DNA of 64,000 bases from Sphingomonas taxi. Its GTDB lineage: Bacteria > Pseudomonadota > Alphaproteobacteria > Sphingomonadales > Sphingomonadaceae. The DNA is taken from NCBI RefSeq assembly GCF_000764535.1, contig NZ_CP009571.1:2475001-2539000 (forward strand). Direction: 5' to 3'. The notes below the pieces were generated by a model, which made no database searches, was not told the DNA's origin, and saw only the letters and a program-made list of their open reading frames with translations. The translations under genes and the position numbers were made by a program. Below are positions 54,437 to 62,366 of this stretch, piece by piece (the stretch's first letter is position 1; every line of letters starts with the position of its first letter).

Positions 54437-56029
54437 TCACGCCGCGAACTGGTTCATCGTATTGTGCGCGCCGCCCGCCTTGAGCGCCGCCTCGCCGGCG
54501 AAATACTCCTTGTGATCGTCGCCGATGTCGGAGCCCGACATATTCTGGTGCTTCACGCAGGCGATGCCTTCGCGGATCTCCTTGCGCTGCACGCCCTTGA
54601 CGTAGCCGAGCATCCCCGCCTCCCCGAAATACTCGCGTGCGAGATTATCGGTCGACAGCGCCGCGGTGTGATAGGTCGGCAGCGTGATGAGGTGATGGAA
54701 GATGCCCGCCCGCGCCGCCGCATCCTTCTGGAAGGTGCGGATGCGTTCGTCCGCCTCGGCGCCCAGCGCGGTCGCGTCATAGTCGACCGACATCAGCCGC
54801 GCGCGGTCATAGGCGGACACGTCGCGCCCCGTCTCGACCCAGGCGTCATAGACCTGTTGGCGGAAGTTGAGCGTCCAGTTGAAGCTGGGGCTGTTGTTGT
54901 AGACGAGCTTGGCGTCGGGAACGACCTCCCGGATGCGGTCGACCATCGACGCGATTTGCTCGATGTGCGGCTTCTCGGTCTCGATCCACAACAGGTCGGC
55001 CCCGTTCTGCAGGCTGGTGATACAGTCTAGCACGCAGCGGTCCGCCCCCGTCCCCTCGCGGAACTGGAACAGGTTGGACGGCAGCCGCTTCGGCCGCAGC
55101 AGCTTGCCGTCGCGGCTGATGACGACGTCGCCGTTGCCGACCTCGGCCCCGTCGATTTCGTCGCAGTCAAGGAAGCCGTTATATCGGTCGCCGAGATCGC
55201 CGCGCGCCTTCGAATAGGCGATCTGCTTGGTCAGGCCGGCGCCCAGCGAGTCGGTACGGGTGACGATTATGCCGTCGTCGACGCCGAGCTCGAGGAAGGC
55301 GTAGCGGCAGGCGCGCACCTTCGCGAGGAAGTCCTCGTGCGGCACGGTGACCTTGCCGTCCTGATGACCGCATTGCTTCTCGTCGCTGACCTGATTCTCG
55401 ATCTGGAGCGCGCAGGCGCCCGCCTCGATCATCTTCTTGGCCAGCAAATAGGTCGCCTCGGCATTGCCGAAGCCCGCGTCGATATCGGCGATGATCGGAA
55501 CGACATGCGTCTGGTGGTTGTCGATCGCCTGCGTCAGCCGCTGCGCCTCGATGTCGTTGCCGGCGGCGCGGGTGTGATCGAGATCGCGGAACAACAGGCT
55601 GAGTTCGCGCGCATCGGCCTGCCGCAGGAAGGTGTACAATTCCTCGATCAGCGCGGGCACGCTGGTCTTCTCGTGCATCGACTGGTCGGGCAGCGGGCCG
55701 AAGTCGCTGCGCAGCGCCGCGACCATCCAGCCCGACAGGTAGAGATAGCGCCGGTCGGTGGTGCCGAAATGCTTCTTGATGCTGATCACCTTCTGCTGGC
55801 CGATGAAGCCGTGCCAGCAGCCGAGCGACTGGGTGTAGGCGGACGGATCGGCATCATAAGCGGCCATGTCGCGACGCATGATCGCGGCGGTATAGCGCGC
55901 GATGTCGAGCCCGGTGCGGAAGCGGTTCTGGAGGCGCATGCGCGCGACCGCTTCCGCGTCGATCCCGCCCCAAGTCGCCTGTCCGCCGATGAGGTCGCGC
56001 GCGCCGCCGATCTGCTGCTGGTAGGTCAT
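54437..56029 (-). CDS. aceA: Isocitrate lyase (long form)
   Basis: Isocitrate lyase cleaves isocitrate to glyoxylate and succinate, the first glyoxylate-bypass step for growth on acetate or fatty acids. The 530-residue length fits the long AceA group of Proteobacteria rather than the ~430-residue form. The active-site loop is KQCGHQDGK, with metal site segments VPIIADIDAGFG and CALQIENQVSDEKQ, and the C-terminal TLPTYHTAAL and HQNMSGSDIGDDHKEYF. The start at 56029 has GAGGA upstream. The upstream in-frame extension to 56125 is promoter DNA. The regulator ScfR is encoded just upstream on the same strand. Confidence 0.95.
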   Translation of the reverse strand: MTYQQQIGGARDLIGGQATWGGIDAEAVARMRLQNRFRTGLDIARYTAAIMRRDMAAYDADPSAYTQSLGCWHGFIGQQKVISIKKHFGTTDRRYLYLSGWMVAALRSDFGPLPDQSMHEKTSVPALIEELYTFLRQADARELSLLFRDLDHTRAAGNDIEAQRLTQAIDNHQTHVVPIIADIDAGFGNAEATYLLAKKMIEAGACALQIENQVSDEKQCGHQDGKVTVPHEDFLAKVRACRYAFLELGVDDGIIVTRTDSLGAGLTKQIAYSKARGDLGDRYNGFLDCDEIDGAEVGNGDVVISRDGKLLRPKRLPSNLFQFREGTGADRCVLDCITSLQNGADLLWIETEKPHIEQIASMVDRIREVVPDAKLVYNNSPSFNWTLNFRQQVYDAWVETGRDVSAYDRARLMSVDYDATALGAEADERIRTFQKDAAARAGIFHHLITLPTYHTAALSTDNLAREYFGEAGMLGYVKGVQRKEIREGIACVKHQNMSGSDIGDDHKEYFAGEAALKAGGAHNTMNQFAA

Positions 56030-56167
56030 ATCCACATCCTCGCTTGGGTCCGAATACGAGGATGTGTATATATGTTGACAGCTTTTTCGACGATATTTCG
56101 CAGTAAAAGCGCGTAACCCTGTCACAAGATACGCATCATAGCTGTCGATTAGTACTTCTATTTACAA

Positions 56168-57556
56168 TCAATCGCCAGCGAAGGTGAAGCCGGAAACGCC
56201 GCGGTCGCGCTCGTTGATCAGCAACGCGCGGCCCGCCGGCGGTGCCGAGCGCTGCGGGCAATCGGTACGATGACAGGCGCGACAGCCGAGACCGATCGGC
56301 GTCGCATCGCCCTTGAGATCGACCCCGCGCGCCACCGCCAGCGCACCGCCCAGTTCCGCCGCGACGCCGATGCCGACCGCGAATTCGGCGAGCACGCCGC
56401 CATAGCGGCGGCGCTGCGGCGTGACCGTCCGCGCGATCGTCAGCCAGCGCGCGCCATCCTCCAGCTCGACGAGCTGCACCGCGAGACTGCCCGGCCGGTC
56501 GAAGGCATGGTGGAGCCGCCACAACGGGCAGCGCCCCTCCGCCTCGGCGAGCGGCGACGCGCTCGCCCCCGAGAAGCGCTTGGAACATTGGCCGGCGCGG
56601 TCGATGCGGATCAGGAAGAAGGGCAGGCCGCGCGCGCCGACGCGATGCAGCGTGGTGAGCCGGTGCGCGACCTGCTCGAACCCCGCGCCGAACCGGCGCT
56701 GCAACAGTTCGAGATCGTAGCCGGTCGATTCGCACGCCCGCAGAAAGCGCGCATAGGGCATCATCACCGCCGCGGCGAAATAGCTGGCGAGATGGCGACG
56801 GAACAGCCGCTCGCCCGATCGATCGGCGAAATCGGCGCCCTTGGCGAGTGCGTCGATCTCCGCGCGCGCCTCGATCTGCGCGAGCTGATAGGCGGCGGCG
56901 AAGGTCCGCGACGCCGGATCGAGCACCTCGCTCAACTGCAACTGGCGCGCGTGCAGGTCCAGCCGGCGCAACAAGTCGGGCATCACGTCCATCGGCAGGA
57001 TGCGGATGGTGAGCTGGTGCTTGACGCGCAGCCGCTCGGCGATCGCGCCGTACAGGTCGCCCGCGCCGAGCCGCAATTCGTCGGCGAGCGCCTCCGCCGT
57101 GCCGTCGAGATCGGCGAAATGGCCGCGCCAGCGTTCGATCTCGCGGCGCACCTCGGCGACCGGATCGACGCCGTCCGACACGCCGCTGCCGCCGCCCGCG
57201 CCGAGCCGGTCATAGGCGCGGGCGAACGCCTCGGCGCCGCCCGGCGCGCCGGCGAGCCATTCGCCGACCTCGTTACGATCGATTTCGAGGTCTGCGAACA
57301 TCGGATCCGCCAGCCGCCGCCGCATCGCCGCATCGCCGCCACCCGGCTCGCCCGCGGTCAGCGCGCGCGGATCGAAATCGTAGGATTCGGCGAGCTTGAC
57401 CAGCAGGGTCGCCGACAAGGGCCGCTGGTTGCGCTCGACGAGGTTGAGATAGCTCGACGAAATCGCCAGCACCTCGGCCATCGCCGCCTGCGTCAACCCC
57501 GCCTGCCGGCGCAGCCGGCGCACCGCGTGGCCGGCAAACAATTTACGTTCCGCCAT
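56168..57556 (-). CDS. ScfR/RamB-like short-chain fatty acyl-CoA regulator
   Basis: A 462-residue XRE-family regulator. An N-terminal helix-turn-helix (RRLRRQAGLTQAAMAEVLAI, SSYLNLVERNQRPLS) is followed by a linker, an IrrE/ImmA-like peptidase-fold part (LAQIEARAEIDALAKGADFA, FRRHLASYFAAAVMMPYARF) and the DUF2083-type C-terminus with clustered cysteines (GCRACHRTDCPQR). Relatives (RamB in actinobacteria, ScfR in alphaproteobacteria) respond to acyl-CoA and control aceA. Its place directly before aceA supports this. It lies 138 bases upstream of aceA, with the aceA promoter in between. Confidence 0.88.
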   Translation of the reverse strand: MAERKLFAGHAVRRLRRQAGLTQAAMAEVLAISSSYLNLVERNQRPLSATLLVKLAESYDFDPRALTAGEPGGGDAAMRRRLADPMFADLEIDRNEVGEWLAGAPGGAEAFARAYDRLGAGGGSGVSDGVDPVAEVRREIERWRGHFADLDGTAEALADELRLGAGDLYGAIAERLRVKHQLTIRILPMDVMPDLLRRLDLHARQLQLSEVLDPASRTFAAAYQLAQIEARAEIDALAKGADFADRSGERLFRRHLASYFAAAVMMPYARFLRACESTGYDLELLQRRFGAGFEQVAHRLTTLHRVGARGLPFFLIRIDRAGQCSKRFSGASASPLAEAEGRCPLWRLHHAFDRPGSLAVQLVELEDGARWLTIARTVTPQRRRYGGVLAEFAVGIGVAAELGGALAVARGVDLKGDATPIGLGCRACHRTDCPQRSAPPAGRALLINERDRGVSGFTFAGD

Positions 57557-57737
57557 CCCTACTCCTTGCCCGCTCGAAGATCGGGTATGGGCAAGACCTT
57601 GTCAATTCCTTACATCCTGACCGGAACGTATGTCCGCGCGGTGGACAAGACGACCCTGCCCGGACGCATCGCCCCACTGCCCCCGCCCCGCGACTGTAGC
57701 TAACGGATTTTCCAAGAGTTTCCTGGGGAGGAAAGGT

Positions 57738-57766
57738 GGCCGTCGGCGTCTCGTACGCCGGCGGCC
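57738..57766. terminator. Strong hairpin between the ScfR and doc genes
   Basis: Arms GGCCGTCGGCGT and ACGCCGGCGGCC (12 bp, one G-U) close on CTCGT. It lies downstream of the toxin gene read on the minus strand, at the start of the 258-base gap before the ScfR gene. No T-run follows. Confidence 0.5.
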
Positions 57767-57814
57767 ATTCCCGTTGTGGGGAAGCGGACGCCGTCCGAAC
57801 CCGACCGGCCTATC

Positions 57815-58195
57815 CTAGGCGATATGGCTGCGGAACCAGTCGGCAAGCGTCGGCACGTCGAGTTCGCCCGCAGCCAGCGCGACGAAGGCGACGACGACCT
57901 CAGCGTTCGATGCGGTCAGTTCATAGCCGTTGATCAGCAGGAAGGTTTCGCTGACCACCAGAGCCGTCCGTTTGTTGCCATCGACGAAAGGATGGTTGCG
58001 CGCGATGCCATAGGCGTAGGCCGCTGCCAGATCCGCGATATCCGGGTCACCATAAGCGATGAGGTTGAGTGGTCGCGCCAGCGCGCTTCCGAGCATCGCC
58101 CGGTCGCGCATGCCCGGCGCGCCGCCATGTTCGGCGAGCTGTTCGTCATGCGCGGCGAGGGCGACGTCGATGTCGACCCACAGCCAGCCGCTCAT
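57815..58195 (-). CDS. doc: Death-on-curing (Doc-type Fic) toxin
   Basis: A 126-residue Fic-fold toxin. The Fic motif HPFVDGNKRTAL (about residues 68-79) has the catalytic His and phosphate loop of Doc proteins, which phosphorylate EF-Tu and stop translation. The rest is helical. It overlaps the antitoxin gene by ATGA (antitoxin first), the standard type II toxin-antitoxin layout. Its codon use is similar to the surroundings, so the module is probably old in this genome, although such pairs do move. Confidence 0.9.
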   Translation of the reverse strand: MSGWLWVDIDVALAAHDEQLAEHGGAPGMRDRAMLGSALARPLNLIAYGDPDIADLAAAYAYGIARNHPFVDGNKRTALVVSETFLLINGYELTASNAEVVVAFVALAAGELDVPTLADWFRSHIA

Positions 58196-58443
58196 TTGGC
58201 AAGTTCGCGCAGTGCGTCCCGCCGTCGCAGCATCACGTCACGCGCCGCCGCCATTTGTTCGGCAAAGCCGGCGTCATGCTTGCGGACGAACAGGCCATCG
58301 GGCTTGATGACGACGTCGATCGCGTCGCCCGGTGCGACGTCGAGCTTCGCCAGCATCGCCTTGGTCAGGATGACGCCGTGCGAATTGCCGATCTTGATGA
58401 CACGGAGCTGTTGCGCGGATTCGATATCGACGGGCTTGTTCAT
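58192..58443 (-). CDS. AbrB/MazE-type antitoxin
   Basis: An 83-residue antitoxin. The N-terminal swapped-hairpin DNA-binding domain is clear (LRVIKIGNSHGVILTKAMLA, LDVAPGDAIDVVIKPDG), followed by a charged helical tail that should neutralise the toxin (AAARDVMLRRRDALRELAK). Doc toxins are classically paired with Phd; here the partner is AbrB-like, a known alternative combination. The ATG at 58443 fits; an in-frame ATG at 58479 adds non-family residues. The protein should repress its own promoter. Confidence 0.88.
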   Translation of the reverse strand: MNKPVDIESAQQLRVIKIGNSHGVILTKAMLAKLDVAPGDAIDVVIKPDGLFVRKHDAGFAEQMAAARDVMLRRRDALRELAK

Positions 58444-58529
58444 ACACCGGTTATAACATCCGCACGGGAGCCACACCACTGGTTCACGCGTAACCCCTGC
58501 GACAACCAGACCGATGACAGGGAACAGGC

Positions 58530-59504
58530 ATGACTCAGGGGCTGACCGCGCGGATCCGCGAGAATATCGTCCTGTACGGCGCGCTGGCGGCGAATCTCGG
58601 CATCGGGGTGGCCAAGTTCGTCGCGGCGGGGATCACCGGCTCGTCGTCGATGCTGACCGAGGGCGTGCATAGCTGCGTCGACAGCGGCAACCAGATCCTG
58701 CTGCTCTACGGCCAGCATCGCGCCAAGCGGCAGCCCGACGCCATCCACCCCTTCGGCTATGGCCGCGAACTGTATTTCTGGGCGTTCGTCGTCGCGATCC
58801 TGATCTTCGCGGTCGGCGCGGGCGTGTCGGTCTACGAGGGCTATCTGCACATCCTTGAACCCGAGCCGCTGCGCGATCCCTTGGTCAATTACATCGTACT
58901 GGCGATCGCCTTCGCGATGGAAGGCGCGTCGTGGTTCATCGCGATGCGCGAGTTCGCCAAGGCGAAGGGCGACACCGGCTGGTGGCGTGCGATCCGGCAG
59001 AGCAAGGATCCGGCCGGATTCATCGTCCTGTTCGAGGATTCGGCGGCGCTCGCCGGGCTGGTCATCGCCGGCATCGGCGTCTGGGCGAGCCATGCCTTCG
59101 CCGATCCGCGCATCGACGGCGTCGCTTCGATCCTGATCGGCCTGATCCTCGGACTGGTCGCGATGCTGCTGGCACGCGAGGCGAAGGGGTTGCTGATCGG
59201 CGAGCGTGCCAACCCGCAGGTGGTCGAGACGGTGCGCGGCATCGTCGCCGCGCATCCCGCGGTGAGCGCGGTCAACCACGTCCGCACGATCCACACCGCG
59301 CCGGATGCGATCTTCGTCGCGGTCAGCGCCGATTTCGTCGATACTGTCACGATGGGCGATGGCGAGACGATCATCGAGGAGATGGAGGACCGATTGCGCG
59401 AGGCGGTCCCGACCCTGTCCTCGATCTACATCCGCCCCGAAAAACGGGAGAATGCGGCGACGTTGACGACGATACAGGCCAATACGACGACAGCCGCGAC
59501 CTGA
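58530..59504 (+). CDS. Cation diffusion facilitator with ED-type TM5 site (ZnT9-like)
   Basis: A 324-residue CDF exporter with about six membrane helices and a C-terminal cytoplasmic domain. The TM2 metal motif is HSCVD (HxxxD) in LTEGVHSCVDSGNQ. TM5 has LFEDSAALAGLVIA, where the usual HxxxD is replaced by ED, a feature I associate with the ZnT9-like branch. That may mean altered metal preference (zinc, manganese or another). It lies next to the toxin-antitoxin pair, diverging from it, and before the phosphate transporter. The ATG at 58530 follows AACAGG. Confidence 0.88.
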   Translation: MTQGLTARIRENIVLYGALAANLGIGVAKFVAAGITGSSSMLTEGVHSCVDSGNQILLLYGQHRAKRQPDAIHPFGYGRELYFWAFVVAILIFAVGAGVSVYEGYLHILEPEPLRDPLVNYIVLAIAFAMEGASWFIAMREFAKAKGDTGWWRAIRQSKDPAGFIVLFEDSAALAGLVIAGIGVWASHAFADPRIDGVASILIGLILGLVAMLLAREAKGLLIGERANPQVVETVRGIVAAHPAVSAVNHVRTIHTAPDAIFVAVSADFVDTVTMGDGETIIEEMEDRLREAVPTLSSIYIRPEKRENAATLTTIQANTTTAAT

Positions 59505-59657
59505 CGGAAAATCGGCCGCGCCGGCGTCGGGCCGAAGCCATCTATAACTTTTCCCCACGAATCCATCGGCTAAGTCGCCGGCGACCGGACCGGAACGGAA
59601 TCGGCGGCCCGGTCCCATCGCCCGACGGCGGCACCGTCGGGCATTCCCAGCGTCATT

Positions 59658-59675
59658 TTGTCACGAACTCGTCAC
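59658..59675 (+). promoter_or_regulatory. Pho box before the phosphate transporter
   Basis: TTGTCAC, GAAC, TCGTCAC gives two 7-base units 11 bases apart, matching the PhoB box layout (CTGTCAT, four bases, CTGTCAT). It ends 22 bases before the pit start codon. With the three-unit box at 61413 it suggests PhoB control. Confidence 0.65.
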
Positions 59676-59697
59676 ATCCGCGGTGCACCGCGCCATT

Positions 59698-61344
59698 ATG
59701 GCTACAACGGTTTCCGCCGCGTCGACACCCACCTCCTCGCACGGTCCGCGCCTCGACGCGCATCTGCATCCGGCGGGGCGGTGGATCTTCCTCGCCGTCC
59801 TGATCGGCGCGCTGGGCTATGCGGGGGGCAGCGTCATCGCCGATACCGCCGAGGTCGGCGAGACGCTGGCGACCGGTGTCTTCCTGTTCCTCGCGCTGGC
59901 GCTGCTGATCGCGCTCGGGTTCGAATTCGTCAACGGCTTCCACGATACCGCCAATGCGGTGGCGACGGTGATCTACACGCACGCCATGCCGGCGCCGCTC
60001 GCAGTGATCTGGTCGGGGTTCTTCAACTTCCTCGGCGTGCTGCTGTCGTCGGGTGCGGTCGCTTATTCGATCGTCACGTTGCTGCCGATCGAACTGATCC
60101 TCCACATCGGCTCGGCCGGCGGGTTCGCGATGATCTTCGCGCTGCTGCTCGCCGCGGTGCTGTGGAACCTCGCCACCTGGTATGTCGGCCTGCCCAATTC
60201 GTCGAGCCACGCGCTGATCGGTTCGATCCTCGGCGTCGGCCTCGCCAACCAATTGCTGTCGCGCGGGCTCGGCGGCACCTCCGGGGTCGACTGGAGCCAG
60301 GCGCAGAAGGTGCTGACCGGCCTGCTGTTCAGCCCGCTCGTCGGTTTCATCGGCGCGCTGGTGCTGCTGCTGGTGATGAAGCGGTTCATGCGCGATCCCA
60401 AGCTCTACAGCGCGCCACGGACCGACGCGCCGCCGCCGCGCGGCATCCGCGCGACGCTCATCCTCACCTGCACCGCGGTCAGCTTCGCGCACGGCAGCAA
60501 CGACGGGCAGAAGGGCATGGGGCTCATCATGCTGATCCTGATCGGCTGCGCCCCCACCGCCTATGCGCTCAACCGCACCGTGCCGCAGAGCGAGATGCCC
60601 GCCTTCGTCGCGCAGGCGCGCTCGGCCGAGGCGATCTTCGCCCGCCAGCCGGGACCGGAGCCGCGCTCGATCGACGTCGCGCGCGCGACGGTGACGCAGG
60701 GGCTCGCCACCCGCAACATCGATACGCCCGCGGTCTATGGCGCGCTGTCGTCGCTATCGCGCGACGTCGGCGACCGGCTGGCCAGCTACGGCTCGCTCGA
60801 CAAGGTGCCCGCGGCGGCGACGCCCAATCTGCGCGGCGACATGTATCTGGTGCTCGACGCCAGCAAGATGGTGGTCGCCGACGAGGGCGCGCAGGCCCGC
60901 TTCACCGCGCAGGATATCGAAGGGATCAAGAGCTACGGCGGCGCGCTCGAAAAGGGCACGCGCTTCATCCCCTTCTGGGTCAAGGTGACCGTCGCGATCG
61001 CGCTGGGGCTCGGCACGATGGTCGGCTGGCGGCGGATCGTCGTCACCGTCGGCGAACGGATCGGCAAGACCCACCTCACTTACGGCATGGGCATGTCGGC
61101 GGAGCTGGTCACCGCGGCGACCATCCTGCTCGCCGACCGCTTTGGTCATCTGCCGGTCTCGACGACGCATATCCTGTCCTCGGGCGTCGCCGGCGCCTCG
61201 GTGGCGAACGGCGCCGGGCTGCAATGGCGGACGATCCGCAACATGGCGCTCGCCTGGGTGATGACGCTGCCCGCGGCGATGCTGCTCGCCGGCGGACTCT
61301 ATTGGGCACTGCTCACCGTGCTGCGGACGACGATGGCGGCCTGA
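59698..61344 (+). CDS. pit: Inorganic phosphate transporter (Pit family)
   Basis: A Pit-type low-affinity phosphate:cation symporter of 548 residues at the inner membrane. It has the family repeats GFEFVNGFHDTANAVATVIYT (about residues 77-97) and SFAHGSNDGQKGMGLIMLI (about residues 262-280), and about ten membrane segments. A long hydrophilic loop lies roughly between residues 310 and 420, absent from the shortest members. I prefer the ATG at 59698 over the GTG at 59683. A Pho box lies at 59658-59675, so this transporter is likely induced or tuned by phosphate starvation, unlike E. coli pitA. Confidence 0.88.
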   Translation: MATTVSAASTPTSSHGPRLDAHLHPAGRWIFLAVLIGALGYAGGSVIADTAEVGETLATGVFLFLALALLIALGFEFVNGFHDTANAVATVIYTHAMPAPLAVIWSGFFNFLGVLLSSGAVAYSIVTLLPIELILHIGSAGGFAMIFALLLAAVLWNLATWYVGLPNSSSHALIGSILGVGLANQLLSRGLGGTSGVDWSQAQKVLTGLLFSPLVGFIGALVLLLVMKRFMRDPKLYSAPRTDAPPPRGIRATLILTCTAVSFAHGSNDGQKGMGLIMLILIGCAPTAYALNRTVPQSEMPAFVAQARSAEAIFARQPGPEPRSIDVARATVTQGLATRNIDTPAVYGALSSLSRDVGDRLASYGSLDKVPAAATPNLRGDMYLVLDASKMVVADEGAQARFTAQDIEGIKSYGGALEKGTRFIPFWVKVTVAIALGLGTMVGWRRIVVTVGERIGKTHLTYGMGMSAELVTAATILLADRFGHLPVSTTHILSSGVAGASVANGAGLQWRTIRNMALAWVMTLPAAMLLAGGLYWALLTVLRTTMAA

Positions 61345-61412
61345 GCTGCGGGCGCGCGGCCCGATGCAGCGCGCCCGGCGTATTTGGCCCGTTTCGGATA
61401 TCGCAACACGAT

Positions 61413-61440
61413 CGTCACGCTGCCGTGATCGCAGCGTCAC
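61413..61440 (+). promoter_or_regulatory. Three-unit Pho box before the PlcP-like operon
   Basis: CGTCAC at 61413, CGTGAT at 61424 and CGTCAC at 61435 are three direct repeats exactly 11 bases apart. PhoB binds such 11-base tandem units. The last unit ends 50 bases before the start codon at 61491. The spacing and identity make this a stronger candidate than the two-unit box at 59658. Confidence 0.72.
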
Positions 61441-61490
61441 ATCCCTCTGGCATGTCGGCATCGGGGGCAGCGGGCCCCGGGGGGCCGATC

Positions 61491-62366
61491 ATGACCACCA
61501 AAGATGTGAGCAGCGCCGACGTTCTTGCCTTTCTGCCGCAGCGGCCGATCGTCGCCGAGCGGTCGGACATCGCCCGGCGCCGGTTTCGCACCATCTGGAT
61601 CTCCGACGTCCATCTCGGCACGCGCGGCTGCAACGCCGACATGCTGATCGACTTCCTCGACCATGTCGACAGCGAGCAGCTGTATCTGGTCGGCGACATG
61701 ATCGACGGCTGGCGGCTCAAGAAGAAATTCTACTGGCCCGCGGCGCATAACGACGTCGTCTGGCGGCTGATGAAGCGCGCCAAGCGCGGCACCCGCGTCA
61801 CCTACATTCCCGGCAACCACGACGAGGTGTTCCGCCAGTTCGCCGGCATGGACTTCGGCGGCGTCAAGATCCGCCGCAAGGCGATCCACATCACCGCCGA
61901 CGGCCGCCGCCTGCTGGTGCTGCACGGCGACGAATTCGATGCGATCACGCTCGCCCACCGCTGGCTCTCGCTGATCGGCGACAGCGCCTATACCGCGCTC
62001 ATGGTCCTCAACCGCTGGGTCAATGCGGCGCGGCGGCGGCTCGGCATGCCCTATTGGTCGCTGTCGAAGCACGCCAAGGCCAAGGTCAAGAATGCGGTCG
62101 CCTTCATCTCGCGCTTCGAGGAGGTGGTGGCGCATGCGGCGGGGTCGCGCGGCGTCGACGGGGTCGTCTGCGGCCATATCCATACCGCCGAGATCCGCCA
62201 GATCGGCGATATCGCTTATTACAACGACGGCGATTGGGTCGAAGGCTGCACCGCGCTGGTCGAACATTTCGATGGCCGGATGGAATTGCTGCTGTGGGGC
62301 GACGAGATCGCCGCACGCGTCGCGACGGAGCGGGCCGCGAGCCGCGTCGGGACGATCGCCGCCTGA
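61491..62366 (+). CDS. Metallophosphoesterase, PlcP-like phospholipase C (LpxH-related)
   Basis: A 291-residue calcineurin-like phosphoesterase. The metal motifs are in order: DVHLG (Asp39, His41), GDMIDG (Asp69), GNHDE (Asn109, His110), LHGDEFD and CGHIHTA. Automatic annotation would call this LpxH, but the neighbouring glycosyltransferase and upstream three-unit Pho box match PlcP, which under phosphate limitation degrades phospholipids to diacylglycerol in Alphaproteobacteria such as Sinorhizobium. Sphingomonads, which carry glycosphingolipids rather than ordinary lipid A, would have little need for LpxH here. The start at 61491 avoids antisense sequence. It is coupled to the glycosyltransferase (TGATG). 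Confidence 0.85.
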   Translation: MTTKDVSSADVLAFLPQRPIVAERSDIARRRFRTIWISDVHLGTRGCNADMLIDFLDHVDSEQLYLVGDMIDGWRLKKKFYWPAAHNDVVWRLMKRAKRGTRVTYIPGNHDEVFRQFAGMDFGGVKIRRKAIHITADGRRLLVLHGDEFDAITLAHRWLSLIGDSAYTALMVLNRWVNAARRRLGMPYWSLSKHAKAKVKNAVAFISRFEEVVAHAAGSRGVDGVVCGHIHTAEIRQIGDIAYYNDGDWVEGCTALVEHFDGRMELLLWGDEIAARVATERAASRVGTIAA

